Translations under genes and position numbers: made by a program
Shown: piece after piece, positions 1 to 9,943 of the stretch
Layout of the letters: each line of letters begins with the position of its first letter
How positions within the stretch are numbered: the first letter of the stretch is position 1
The notes under the pieces: generated by a model
What the model was told of the DNA's origin: nothing
The model's database searches: none
Seen by the model: only the letters and a program-made list of their open reading frames with translations
From: JACVRW01 sp963812415
Lineage (GTDB): Bacteria; Actinomycetota; Thermoleophilia; Solirubrobacterales; Thermoleophilaceae
Direction: 5' to 3'
Assembly (NCBI GenBank): GCA_963812415.1
Contig: CAWEVH010000024.1
Location: 1 to 64,000 of the forward strand
DNA: 64,000 bases

Positions 1-11
1 GAGCCGACGCT

Positions 12-789
12 TCAGCCCGCGACAGGCAGCCCGGCGTGGACGGCGGTGAAGGCGATGGTCTGCGTCCACCAACTCGGATCGTCGCAACGGGCCAGGAACC
101 CGTCGATCAGAGAGTCGTCGAGCTTCCCCGAGGCGACGAGCCCGCTCGCGTAGCTCGACGACCGTGTCTGTCCAGTAGCTCGCCCACTCGGAGCCCCCGT
201 TGTAGACGGCGGTCTCGGCCGTCCCCGCGACCTGTTCGAGTCCGAGCTCCGCGAGCCTCGGTGCCAGCTTGCGACCCACGTGGTAGTCGATGCCCTGGTC
301 TCGCGACCACTCGAGCCACCCACTCCAGAACGCCTGCACCTCGGGCGGCTCGGCGACCGTGACCGGCAGGAAGTCCGGCTCGATCAGCAGGATCGCGCCG
401 CCCGGCGCCAGGCTTGCGGCGAGGTTCCGCATCGCCGCCTCAGCGTCGGCGACATGGTGGAGCACCGCCCGCGCGGTGACGAGATCGAAGCCGCCGGGAT
501 CGACTGGCCCGGCGACGATGTCGCCCTTTCGCAGCTCGAGGTTCGGCGCCCGAACATCCACCAACGACAGGTCGAGGTCGAACGCGACCGCCTCGCCGCT
601 TGGACCGACGCTCTCGGCGAGCCAGGCGGAGATCGAGCCGTTGCCGCAGCCCACCTCGAGCGTCCGGGCACCCTGACCCACTCCAAGTGCCTCGAGATGC
701 CGCCGGTGCATCGGGTCGAGCAGCCGCGACATCAGAGCCAGCCGCGTGCCCTCGCCCTCGAGGTGATGGTCTAGGACGTACTTGGCCAC
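12..789 (-). CDS. Class I SAM-dependent methyltransferase (one frameshift)
   Basis: Probable small-molecule methyltransferase that transfers a methyl group from S-adenosylmethionine; the substrate is unknown. Read from a GTG at 789, the protein (about 258 residues) has the SAM-binding motif I LEVGCGNG at residues 44-51, an acidic loop after the second strand, a motif with LVTARAVLHHV, and a GGAILLIEPDF strand typical of motif IV/V. The frame shifts by one base near position 145; the C-terminal part then continues as a normal methyltransferase tail ending at 12. The start lies 10 bases after the stop of the LysR gene, so the two are probably one transcript. The shift fits the indel-rich quality of the first 8.8 kb rather than decay. 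Family assignment is firm; biological role is not known. Confidence 0.75.
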
Positions 790-799
790 GGATCCGATG

Positions 800-1746
800 C
801 TACGAAACGCCACGTGAGCGGTCGAGCTCGAGGGCCACGGCTTGCATGTGTGCCTCCAGATCCGCGATCAGCTCACGCACTCCAGGTGAGAGGCGGGCGG
901 CGCGGCGGGTGATCACCGCGAACGTGTCGTGAGCGCGGGGGCGAACGGCACGGTGCTCAGGCCGTCGGGATAGCCGGGCGCCCGCGTGTAGGCGCTTGGC
1001 AGGTAGGTGTCACCGATGCCCTCGGCCACAAGGCGCAGGGCGAGGTCCATGAACTCGACCTCCACGCGTGGACGGAGCGTCACGCCGCCGGCCTGGGCGC
1101 GCTCGGCGAGCTGGCGGCGGATGGGGTCGCTGTCGGCGGACTCGGCGTCGTAGAAGACGAGCGGCGCGCCGGCCAGCCGCTCCATCGTCACCGAGTTCCT
1201 CGTGCGCTCCGGGTCGGCGCTCGACGTAGAGCACCTCGTCGCGCACGAGTGGGCGCACGTCGAGCTTCGCGTCGTCGATCGGCAGCGACACCACCGCGGC
1301 CTCGAGCTCGCCGCGCCGGACGCGCTCGGCCGTCCAGGACGAGTTGCGCCCCACGAGCCGCACGGTCACCTGGGGGTGGCGTGAGAGGAACGAGGACACC
1401 AGCTCGTGGAGGCGCCAGGGCCCCGGCGCGTTGAACGTGCCGAGCGCCACTACGCCGCCGCGCAGCGACGTGACTCGCCGACGTCCGCCGCGTCCTCGAG
1501 AGAGCGGAGAGTGCGAACGGCGTGGTCGGCGAAGGCGTGCCCGGCGTCCGTCGTGACCACCCCGCGACCGGCGCGCACGAACAGGTCGGCGCCCAGGGCG
1601 CGCTCGAGCTTGCGGATCTGCTCCGCCACCGCGGGCTGCGAGACCCGCAGCGTCTCGGCCGCGGCGGTGAACGAGCCCAGCTCCGCGGCAGCGCAGAAGC
1701 AGCGGAGCTGCTGGAGAGACAAAAGCTCAGCCTTTGGTTCAGCCAA
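800..1746 (-). CDS. LysR-family transcriptional regulator (frameshifted)
   Basis: DNA-binding regulator, probably controlling the divergent amine oxidase gene. The first 98 residues hold the LysR winged helix-turn-helix (LQQLRCFCAAAELGSFTAAA, then VSQPAVAEQIRKLE), followed by a periplasmic-binding-like effector domain (ALGTFNAPG, ELEAAVVSLPIDDA, EGIGDTYLPSAY). The reading frame changes near 1450, 1195 and 925, yet the rebuilt length of about 315 residues is normal for the family and no internal stop is needed. The start is TTG at 1746 with a TAGGGT hexamer 7 bases upstream, so it is probably leaderless. Only 36 bases separate it from the ATG of the oxidase on the other strand, the usual LysR arrangement. 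The inducer cannot be told from sequence. Confidence 0.8.
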
Positions 1747-1753
1747 TCATCGA

Positions 1754-1759
1754 ACCCTA
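1754..1759 (-). promoter_or_regulatory. Putative -10 box of the LysR gene
   Basis: TAGGGT on the minus strand ends 7 bases before the TTG start at 1746, which would make the transcript leaderless. A TAACTC hexamer on the plus strand (1768-1773) stands 9 bases before the divergent ATG at 1783. Confidence 0.4.
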
Positions 1760-1782
1760 GCTTGCGGTAACTCCGGGAGCCG

Positions 1783-3203
1783 ATGATGTCGGCCGTGACG
1801 TGCACGCGGGACGTGGTGGTGGTGGGCGGCGGCATCGCCGGGCTAGCCGCGGCGTGGCGGCTGCGTGAGCGCGACGTGCTGCTGCTCGAGGCCGAGGGGC
1901 GGCTCGGCGGGCGCATCCGCTCCGAGGCCCGCGGCGACTACTGGATGAACTACGGCGCGCACCTGTTTCCCCGCCCCGGCACCGTCGTGGACGGCCTGGC
2001 GCGCGAGTGCGGCCTGGACGCCGTGCCGGTGAGCGGCAGCATGATGGGGCTCGCGGCCGGGCGCCAGCGGCTGACCCGCGGGCGCCGTCGAGACCTACCC
2101 GTTGCGCCTGCCGCTGCCGGTGCGCGATCGGGTGGCGTTCGCGAGGGCGGGCCTGAGGATGCAGCGGGCCGTGGCTTCGTATCGGCGGGCGGCGACGCCG
2201 AGGGCGCGCGAGACGCCGGCCGCGGTGCGGGCTGGCGTTCTCGGATTCGAGGACGAGCGCTCCTTCGCGGACTTCCTCGGGCCGCTGCCGCCGGAACGGT
2301 CGAGTCGATCTTCTCGTGCGCCGCCCACCGCGCCACGGCCGAGCTCTCCGAGCTCTCAGCCGGCTGCGGCATCGGGCTCTTCGCGCTGGTCTGGGGCGGC
2401 AGGCGCTCGCTGATCGCCCGCAATCTCGTTGGCGGAACCGGGCGGCTGGCCGCCGCTCTTGGTCGCCGGCTCGGGGCCCGGGCCCGAACGGGCTGCCGCG
2501 TGAGTGGCCTGCGGCCCGAGGGCGCGGGCTGGTCGTCGAGTTCCTGGCGGGCGACCGCGTGGAGAGCGTGCGCGCCCGCCACGTGATCGTCGCGGCGCAG
2601 GCGCCGTTCGCCGCGCCGCTCGTGGCACCGGTCTCCGCTCAGGCGGCGACGGCGCTGGAGCAGCTGACCTACGGCGCGTTCGTGAGCGTGGCCGTTGAGA
2701 CGCGCGAGACCGGGGAGATGCCGTGGGACGGCTGTACGCCATGGCCACGCCGGGCCGCGTGTTCGACATGTTCACCAACCAGGCCTGCGCGTTGCGCGGC
2801 CACGGCGGACGCCGGCCTGGGGGCAGCCTGATGCTGTTCGGCGGCGGGCGCCGGGCCGCGGCCCTGCTGGGCGAGCCCGACGTGGCAATCGCCGACGTTT
2901 CCTGGCCGACCTGCACGAGCTGTATCCGGAGACTCGCGGCGTGATCGCCGACGCCGTGGTGCAGCGCTGGGAGCTGGGCAACGTCTACGCACGGCCGGGA
3001 CGACACCGCTTCCAGGCCGCGCTCGAGCCCGCCCTCGGAGCGCACGCCAACCTGCACCTGGCAGGCGACTACTTCGCGGAGCTCGGCAACCTCGAGGCCG
3101 CCGCCCGTACGGGACGCTCGCCGCCGAGCGCGTCGAGACACAGCTCCGCAAAGCCGCCCCCCATCACCGCCCCGACCGAGAGAACGAGGTTCGCCATGCC
3201 TGA
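1783..3203 (+). CDS. FAD-dependent amine oxidase / protoporphyrinogen oxidase-like (frameshifted)
   Basis: Flavin monooxygenase-fold oxidoreductase of the amine oxidase/phytoene desaturase/HemY superfamily. The N-terminus shows the Rossmann dinucleotide motif (VVVVGGGIAGLAAAWRL), the ribityl-contacting LLLEAEGRLGGRIRSE and the NYGAHLF segment. Later blocks GCGIGLFALVWGG, HVIVAAQAPFAAPLVAP, VFDMFTNQACALRG and NLHLAGDYF (the C-terminal FAD-binding stretch) are found in turn in different frames, with about five or six single-base shifts. The rebuilt length of about 470 residues is normal. It ends by overlapping the ATG of the DapA-family gene by 8 bases, so the two are co-transcribed. Substrate is unknown; the aldolase partner suggests catabolism of an amine or a sugar acid, which is inference. 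Confidence 0.7.
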
Positions 3204-4128
3204 TCACGCCGGCTTCCACGGCGTGCTGCCCGCGCTCATCACGCCGTTCAGCGACGACGGCGCCGCGATCGACGCCGACGCGCTCGCGGCGAATGGTCGA
3301 GCGCCTCGTCCGCGGCCGGTGTCGGCAGGGCTCGTGCCGGGCGGCAGCACCGGCGAGTTCACGACGCTGACGGGCGCCGAGCGCCGCGAGCTGATCGAGG
3401 TCACCGTCGCGGCCGCCGCGGGGCGCGTGCCGGTCGTGGCCGGCAGCGGCGCGCTCTCGACGCGTGAGACCGTCGAGCTGAGCGTGCACGCCGAGCGAGC
3501 GGCGCGGCCGCCGTGATGATCGTGCCGCCGTTCTACGACGCGCTCGGCTGGCGCGAGCTGCTCGCCCACTACGCCGCCGTCGCGGAACGGATCTCGATCC
3601 CGATCATGTACTACAACCTGCCGAGCGCCTCGGGCGTGACGCTCGACGCCGGGCAGCTGCGCGAGCTGCGCGAGGTCGCGGGAGTCACGTCGCTGAAGGA
3701 CACCGGCGGCGACGCCGTCGCCGCCACGGAGCTGATCCAGGCCGGCGACGGAGGCCCGACGCTCCTGAACGGCTGGGACACCCTGACCTTCGCCGCGCTC
3801 GCCGCCGGCGTGCGCGCCGTCGTGTGGGGGACGGCCTCGATCGTGCCCGAGCGAGTGCGTGGCGCTCCACCGCCTGCTCATCGACGACATCGACCTCCCG
3901 GCCGCCCGCGAGCTGTGGGCCCGCCTCTGGCCGCTCTGCGAGTTCCTGGAGGGCCACAGCTACTCGGCGGCGGTCAAGGCGGCGTGCAGGCTCGTGGGGG
4001 ACACCACCGGCCCGACGCGCGCTCCGCTGCTGCCGCTCACGGGCGACGCGGCGGCGGAGCTCGAGAGGCTGCTGCAGCTGGCTCGCGCGCCCTCGGAGCA
4101 GCCGGCCGCCCTGACGCCGCCCTCGTAG
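3196..4128 (+). CDS. DapA/NanA-family aldolase (frameshifted)
   Basis: TIM-barrel lyase of the dihydrodipicolinate synthase/N-acetylneuraminate lyase family, which forms or splits a bond to pyruvate through a Schiff base. Visible are the N-terminal GVLPALITPF, the GGSTGEFTTL loop that binds the pyruvate carboxylate, the catalytic tyrosine in IMYYNLPS and the Schiff-base lysine in TSLKDTGGD. Frame changes lie near 3300-3330, 3510 and 3850. About 310 residues, a normal length. In this superfamily the actual substrate cannot be read from the motifs; it could act on 2-keto-3-deoxy sugar acids, 4-hydroxy-2-oxo acids or similar. It follows the amine oxidase with an 8-base overlap. Confidence 0.75.
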
Positions 4129-4213
4129 CGGCCCCCTCCACATCGAACGTCCCGGACTATGCGCTCTGGCAGCTACTCCGGAACGTTCATGAGGGATGGA
4201 GGCGACCCCCGGT

Positions 4214-4219
4214 TAGGGT
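4214..4219 (+). promoter_or_regulatory. Putative -10 box of the SARP-ATPase gene
   Basis: TAGGGT ends 9 bases before the ATG at 4229, in a spot compatible with leaderless transcription. Confidence 0.4.
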
Positions 4220-4228
4220 TGCCGCCAG

Positions 4229-7200
4229 ATGCTGCGCGTCCGTCTCCTCGGCGAGCTTCGCCTCGAGCTGGAGGGACGGCAGCTCGGCCCCATCGCGAGC
4301 GGTCGGGCGCGGTCGCTGCTCGCGTGGCTCGCGTACCACCGGGGACTGCACCCGCGCTCGCGGGTGGCCTCGGTGTTCTGGCCCGACGTGCTCGACAGCA
4401 GCGCCCGGGCCAGTCTGCGGACGACGCTGGCCACGCTGCGTCGGGAGCTCGGCGAGCGCCGCGAGCTACGTCGTGGCCGAGCGCGAGCGCGTGGGTCTCG
4501 TCGAGGGCGCGGAGGTCTGGGTCGACGCTGCCAGCACGCCGACGGCGCTCGAGCTGTCCCGAGCCGACCTGCTCGTGGACCTCGACGACGACTGGGTGCT
4601 CGAGGCGCGCAGGGCGGAGCGCGAGCGCGCCGGCGAGCTGCTCGCGGCGCTCGGCGAGGCGGCCGAGGCGGCCGGCGACCTGGACGCCGCCGTGGCCCAC
4701 GCGCGCAGGCGGCTCGAGCTCGATCCCGTGTCCGAGGACGCCGCGCGGGTGCTGATGCGACGGCTGGCGCTGAGCGGGGACCGGGCGGCGGCCGTGGCCG
4801 CCTACGAGACGTTCCGCGCCGGCCTCCGGCGCGAGCTGGGCATGGCGCCGTCGGGCGAGACGCGCGCGCTCGCGGAGCGAGCTTCGCGAGGAGCAGCGCG
4901 ACGCGCGGCCGCACGCGCGAGCGCTGCCGCTGCCGCAGGCGCTCGCCCACGGCGCGCAGCCGCCGCTCGTGGGCCGGCGCGAGCCGCTCGCCGTGCTGCG
5001 GGCCGCCTGGCGCCGGGCGGGCGCCGGCACGGCGGCGGTCGTCATGCTCGTCGGCGAGGCCGGGCAGCGGCAAGACACGCCTCCTCACCGAGCTGGCCGA
5101 GGAGGTGCGCGCGACCGGAGCGACCGTGCTCGCCGGCCGCTGCGTCGAGGAGGGCGTCATGGCCTTCGCCCCGTTCAGCGAGGCGCTGCGGCCCTTCGTG
5201 GCCGCCTCGCGCGGGCGCGCTTCCCGCCATGGGTGATCGGCGAGCTCGCTCGCCTGCTGCCCGAGCTGCGACCCGGATGCGGCGCCGTCGGAGGGCGAGC
5301 CCCGAGGACGCTCGCGCACCGCCTGTTCGAGGCCGTGGCCGCCACGATCGGGCCGGCCGCCCGGCGGGGGCCCGTGCTGCTGATCGTCGAGGACCTGCAC
5401 TGGGCCGACCGCGCGACGCTCGGCATGCTCGCGCACGTCATCCGCACCGTGGCTGCGGCGCCGTTGCTCGTCGCGCGGCTCGCTGCGCGACGAGGGCGCC
5501 GAGGCCGATCCCGCGCTGGGCGCGCTGCTCGGCGACCTGCACCGCGAGCGGCGACTCGAGCGCGTGACGCTCGGCGGCCTCGCCGAGGCGGAGACCGGCT
5601 GCCTTGCCGCCGCCTGGCTCGGCGCGTCGCCGTCGCCCGAGCTCGTCGCGGCCGTGCACCGGCGCACCGGCGGCAATCCGCTCTTCGTCGAGGAGCTCGT
5701 ACGCCACCTCGTCGAGACGCACCCCGGACGGCGCGGACGCGGCGCTCGTGGCCGCGGCCGGCGCCGACGTGCCCCTGGGCGTGCGCTCGGTGATCGACCG
5801 CCGGCTCGACCGGCTGCCGGAGCCGCGCCGGGCGCGCCGCTTCGGGTCGCGGCCGTGTGCGGCGAGGACTTCGCGCTCGCCGACGTGGCGCTCGCCTGCG
5901 AGACGAGCGACGAGGCGCTCGCCGGACGGTCTCGAGGTGGCCGTCGGCGGCGGGCTGGTCGACGAGGCCGCGGCGCCCGGGCGCTACCGCTTCGCCCACG
6001 CGCTCGTCCGCGAGGCGCGTGCTGGCGGGTCTGAGCGGCACGCGCCGCGCGCTGCTGCACCGGCGCGATGGCCGAGGTGCTCGACGCGCTGCCAGGACCA
6101 GCGCCGCCTGCCGGAGCTGGCGCGGCACCTGCTCGACGCGCGGCCGCTGGTGGACGCGGCGGCGGCGGCGAGCGCGCGCTGCGCGCGGCGGAGGAGGCGA
6201 CGCGTACGCTCGCCTACGAGGACGCCGGCGCGCTGCTCGAGCGGGCCGCCGCGGGCGAGCTCGAGAGGCGCGACCCGCTGCGCGTGGAGCTGCTGCTCGG
6301 CCTCGGCGGACGTCCGCCAGCGCGCTGGGCGACGCGCCCGCGGCCGACCGCCGCTTCGACGAGGCCGCGCGCGATGGCGCGCGCTCTCGGCGACGGCGAG
6401 CTGCTGGCCCGCGCGGCGCTCGGAGCGGCCGGGCTGACCGTGAGCGTCGGGCCGGTCCGCGGACGACGTCCGCGCGCTGCTCGAGGAGGCGCTCGCCGCC
6501 GTCGACCGGAGCTCGGCCGCTGCGGCCGCGCCTGCTCGCGCGGCTGGCGATCGAGGTCTACTACGCGCCGCCGCCGACGCTGCGCGAGCGGCTGAGCGAC
6601 GAGGCGCTCGCGGGCGGGCGGCGCATCGGCGGGCGCGCGCTGCTCGAGGCGCTGGGCGCCCGGCACGTCGCGCTCTGGAGCCCCGACGCACACCGAGGAG
6701 CGGCTCGCCATCGCCGACGAGCTCGTGGTCGCCGGCGCGGGCGGCCGGGGACCGCGAGGCGGAGCTCCAGGGCATCAACTGGCGGGTCGCCGACCTCTTC
6801 GAGCTGGGCGAGCTCGACGCGCTGCGCGCCTCGGTCGCCGACCACGAGCGGCTGGCCGCCGAGCTGCGGCTGCCCGCCTACGACTGGTACGTCCCGCTCT
6901 GGCGCGCGGCGCTCGCGCTGCTGGCGCGATCGGCTGGACGAGGCGCGAGCGGCTCTCGCGAGGAGGGCGCGCGCATCGGGCGCAGCGCCCACGACGACAA
7001 CGCCGAGCTGCTCTTCGAGGTCCAGCGCCACGCGCATCCGACGCCGCAGCGGCCGCTCTGACCGACCGCGGAGTACGCCGCGATCGAGGGGCGCGCCGAG
7101 CGCTCGCCCGCTCGGGGCGCCTGGCGCGCGGCGCTCCTGGCCCGGGGCTGCTCCGCGGCGACGTCGACGCGGCGCGCGCGCGCTCGAGGACGGGGTCGCG

Positions 7201-7622
7201 ATCCTGGCCGCGGCACCCCTCGACGCGAACTGGCTCTACACGGCCACGGCGCTCGGCGCGCTCGCCGCGCAGCTCGGCGACGCGCGCGCGGCTGCCGAGC
7301 TCTACCCGCGCCTGCTCGCCCTACGGCCACCGGATCGTGACGGTGGGGCGCGGCGCCATCTGCATCGGGCTCGGCGTCGCTCGCGCTCGGGCTGCTGGCC
7401 GCGACGCTGGGCGAGCGCGCCGGCCGCCGTCGCGCACCTCGAGGAGGCGGTGCGACGCAACGACGCAGCTCGGCGCGGTGGCCTTCGCGGCGGCCGCGCG
7501 TCGCGCTGCTCGCCGGTGTGCTCGGCGACGGGGCGCGGGCCGCGGAGCTGCGGCGCGAGGCCGACGCGGCCGCCGAGGCGACCGGCACGGCGCTGCCGCA
7601 CGGCCTCGTCCTGGCGCCCTGA
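4229..7622 (+). CDS. SARP-type regulator with AAA/NACHT-like ATPase and TPR tail (heavily frameshifted)
   Basis: Large transcriptional activator of the AfsR/SARP class. In order: an OmpR-like DNA-binding domain (LRVRLLGELRLELEGR, RSLLAWLAYH, VFWPD), the bacterial transcriptional activation (BTAD) domain (ALELSRADLLVDLDDDWVLEARR, VAAYETFRAGLRRELGM), an ATPase with a P-loop (GEAG..GKTRLLTELAEE after one indel) and a Walker B-like LLIVEDLHWAD, and a long helical TPR-like C-terminus ending HGLVLAP. The rebuilt length of about 1,130 residues fits the family. About fifteen or more single-base shifts interrupt the frame, the densest in the window, without nonsense codons. The downstream gene is preceded by repeats that look like the operator of this regulator. 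Confidence 0.75.
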
Positions 7623-7640
7623 GCGGCGCGCACGCAGGAC

Positions 7641-7669
7641 TCACGCTGGCCTCACGGTGGCCTTGCGGG
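7641..7669 (+). promoter_or_regulatory. Probable SARP operator: three heptamers at 11-bp spacing
   Basis: TCACGCT (7641-7647), TCACGGT (7652-7658) and TTGCGGG (7663-7669) repeat with an exact 11-base period in the 88-base gap between the SARP-ATPase gene and the FAD oxidase gene. SARP proteins bind direct heptamer repeats spaced 11 bp that sit about 8 bp before the -10 box. The spacing is seen directly; binding by the neighbouring regulator is inference. The third copy is degenerate. Confidence 0.5.
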
Positions 7670-7710
7670 CGGACGGGATGGTGGACGCACCCCAACCCTG
7701 AGGAGCATCC

Positions 7711-9146
7711 ATGGCCGTCCAGTCCGTCGCCTACGCCGGTCCCGAAACCCTCGACGCGCTGCGCGCTCGCCTCGCCGGCGAGCTGATCACGCCCGAGCAC
7801 GACGACTACGAGAGCGCCCGCCGTGTCTGGAACGGCATGATCGACCGGCGCCCCGCCGCGATCGCGCGCTGCGTCGACGCCGACGACGTGGCCGCTCGCC
7901 GTCCGCTTCGCCGCCGAGCACGGCCTGCCGCTCGCCGTTCGCGGCGGCGGGCACAACGTCGCGGGCACCGCCGTCTGTCGACGACGGCCTCGTCGTCGAC
8001 CTCTCGCCATGCGCGCCGTTCGCATCGACCCCGCCGGCCGCACCGTGCACGTGCAGGGCGGCGCGACCTGGGCCGACGTCGACCGCGTCGACCGCGCCGC
8101 TGGGCCTGGCCACGCCCGGCGGGGTCGTGTCGGAGACCGGCGTGGCCGGGCTCGCGCTCAGCGGCGGCGTCTCGCACCAGCGCCGCCGCACGGCATGACG
8201 GTCGACAACCTCGTCTCCGCCGAGGTCGTGCTGGCCGACGGCCGCCGCGTCCGCGCGAGCGCCGACGAGCACGCCGACCTGTACTGGGCGCTGCGCGGCG
8301 GCGGCGGCAACTTCGGCGTCGTCACCTCGTTCGAGCTGCGCCTGCACGAGCTCGGCCCGGAGGTGTACGGGCTCGAACGTCGCCTACCCGATCGAGGACG
8401 CGGCGCGCGTGCTCGGCGGCTGGCGCGATGCCGTCGCCGACGCGCCGGACGAGCTGTCCACCGCGGGCCTGATCTGGTCGCTGCCGGTCGATCCCGAGCG
8501 CTGCCCGAGCAGCTGCGCGGGAAGCCGTACGTGGGCGTGGCCGGCATGTGGGCGGGCGACCCGGACGAGGGCGAGCGCGCCACGCGCGCGCTGCGCGAGC
8601 TGGCCACGCCGCTGCTCGACATGAGCGCGCCCGTCGACTACCTCGAGTTCCAGCGCTCGCTCGACCCGTTCTTCCCGGCGGGCCTGCGCTACTACTGGAA
8701 GGCGCTCTACCTCGACGGCCTCTCGGACGCCGCGATCGACACGACCGTCGACTGGTCGCGAGCGGCGCCCGTCGAACGACACGCTCGTGATCATCCGCCA
8801 CTGCGGCGGCGCGATCAGCCGCGTGGGCGCCGAGGAGACGGCGTTCGGCGACCGCAGCTCGGAGTGGATGCTGAGCATCGACTCGACCTGGCACGACCCG
8901 GCCGACGACGACGCGAACATCGCCTGGACGCGCGCCTTCTGGGACGCCGGCGACGCCGCTTCTCGCAGCGGCAAGACGTACTTCAACTTCCCCGGCCTGC
9001 TCGAGGAGGGGGAGGCCGCGGTGCGCGCCAGCTACGGCGCCAACCACGACCGACTGGCGCGGATCAAGGCCGCGTACGACCCGGAGAACGTCTTCCGGCT
9101 CAACCAGAACATCCGCCCGGCGTCGCATTTCACCCGCTCCGGGTGA
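7711..9146 (+). CDS. Berberine-bridge-type FAD-linked oxidase (frameshifted)
   Basis: PCMH-fold flavoprotein oxidase (FAD_binding_4 plus C-terminal BBE domain). Seen: AEHGLPLAVRGGGHNVAGTA, where the histidine of GGGHN is the residue that usually carries FAD covalently; VHVQGGATWADVD; LATPGGVVSETGVAGLALSGG; LYWALRGGGGNFGVVTSFE; and the BBE ending RIKAAYDPENVFRLNQNI. About five single-base shifts fall between 7900 and 8790, and the last 350 bases are clean. Rebuilt length about 478 residues. It is the only gene between the SARP-like operator and the next promoter, so it is the likely target of that regulator. Such enzymes oxidise sugars, alkaloid-like or polyketide substrates; which one cannot be said. 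Its stop codon is part of a palindrome. Confidence 0.8.
9130..9146. promoter_or_regulatory. Palindrome copy 1 (TCACCCG-CTC-CGGGTGA)
   Basis: Perfect 7-bp arms around a 3-base spacer. It overlaps the end of the FAD oxidase gene (the TGA stop is its last three bases), and its centre is 43 bases upstream of the DUF6325 start at 9181. Near-identical palindromes lie at 13357 and 17247. Probably the site of a dimeric regulator. Confidence 0.55.
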
Positions 9147-9167
9147 GGAATTGGCGCGCCCAGCGAC

Positions 9168-9173
9168 TAGCAT
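9168..9173 (+). promoter_or_regulatory. Putative -10 box of the first DUF6325 gene
   Basis: TAGCAT ends 7 bases before the ATG at 9181, with palindrome copy 1 just upstream where a -35 box would be. Confidence 0.4.
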
Positions 9174-9180
9174 CCGCGGC

Positions 9181-9627
9181 ATGGATGCCCACGGTGAAGA
9201 ACTCGGCCCTGTAGACATCGTGGTGATCGGCTATCCGGCCGATGCGCCGATGACCGGTGAGGCCGTTCCGCTGCTGCTCGATCTCGTCGAACGCGGGATC
9301 ATCCGCGTGCTCGATGCCCTGTTCGTGGTCAAGAACGCCGACGGCACGTTCTCGGGCTTCGAGGCCGTCGGCCTCGACGAGAAGGGCGTGGGCGACCTTC
9401 GGGAGTTCGAGGGCGCCTCGTCGGGGCTGTTGGGCGACGAGGACGCGGCCACCGCCGCCGAGGCGCTCGAGCCCGGCAGCGCGGCGGTGCTGCTCGTCTA
9501 CGAGAACCGCTGGGCGGCGCCGTTCGCGGCCGCCGTCCGGCGCAACGGCGGAGTGCTGATCGACAACCAGCGCATTCCCGCGCAGGACCTCATGGATGCC
9601 CTCGACGCGGTCGAAGCGACCGCCTGA
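9181..9627 (+). CDS. DUF6325 family protein
   Basis: Small soluble protein of 148 residues, not of known function. The sequence has VDIVVIGYPADAP at the start, then a pattern of hydrophobic strands (LLDLVERGIIRVLDALFVVK, AAVLLVYENRWAAPFAAAV) seen in DUF6325/DUF1269-type actinobacterial proteins, and no membrane segment. ATG 9181 was chosen over an in-frame TTG at 9151 because a TAGCAT hexamer stands 7 bases before it. It begins a three-gene run with the SHOCT protein (18 bases on) and a distant relative at 9944. The upstream palindrome suggests stress-type activation, by analogy with the AI-2E gene that carries the same site at the same distance. Confidence 0.8.
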   Translation: MDAHGEELGPVDIVVIGYPADAPMTGEAVPLLLDLVERGIIRVLDALFVVKNADGTFSGFEAVGLDEKGVGDLREFEGASSGLLGDEDAATAAEALEPGSAAVLLVYENRWAAPFAAAVRRNGGVLIDNQRIPAQDLMDALDAVEATA

Positions 9628-9645
9628 CGAGAAAAGGACGATCCG

Positions 9646-9921
9646 ATGCCAGGACTACTTCGCGGCATGGCCCGCACCGCCGTCATCGCCGGCACGGCAA
9701 CCTCCGTCTCGAATCGCGTCAGCCGCCGCCAGGCGCAGCGCTGGTCGGAGCAGGACGCGCCGCCGCAGTACGAGCAGCCTCCGCCCGCCGCGCCGCCGCC
9801 GGCTGCCGCGCCGGCCGAGGATCGCGTGGAGAAGCTCAAGGAGCTCGCCTCGCTGAAGGACCAGGGGGTCCTGACCGAAGCCGAGTTCGCGGCCGAGAAG
9901 GCGCGCATCCTCCAGAGCTGA
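9646..9921 (+). CDS. SHOCT domain protein
   Basis: Protein of 91 residues. The N-terminal half is a short amphipathic/hydrophobic stretch (LLRGMARTAVIAGTATSVSN), followed by a proline/alanine linker and a C-terminal SHOCT domain (KLKELASLKDQGVLTEAEF, then AAEKARIL), the short oligomerisation motif found at the C-terminus of many actinobacterial proteins. An AAAGGA ribosome-binding sequence lies 8-9 bases before the ATG. It lies between two DUF6325-like genes, a neighbourhood that suggests the three proteins work together, possibly as a complex; no biochemical role is known. Confidence 0.85.
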   Translation: MPGLLRGMARTAVIAGTATSVSNRVSRRQAQRWSEQDAPPQYEQPPPAAPPPAAAPAEDRVEKLKELASLKDQGVLTEAEFAAEKARILQS

Positions 9922-9943
9922 GTCCGCGGAAGGCCGGGCGGAC

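Noticed and set aside
901..930. GGTGATCACC palindrome inside the LysR gene as an operator
   Set aside because: It lies inside coding sequence of the LysR C-terminus and does not match the 19-bp palindromes.
1..8780. Mass pseudogenisation of the first 9 kb
   Set aside because: All shifts are single-base, no in-frame nonsense codons are needed and motifs are intact, so sequence error is simpler.
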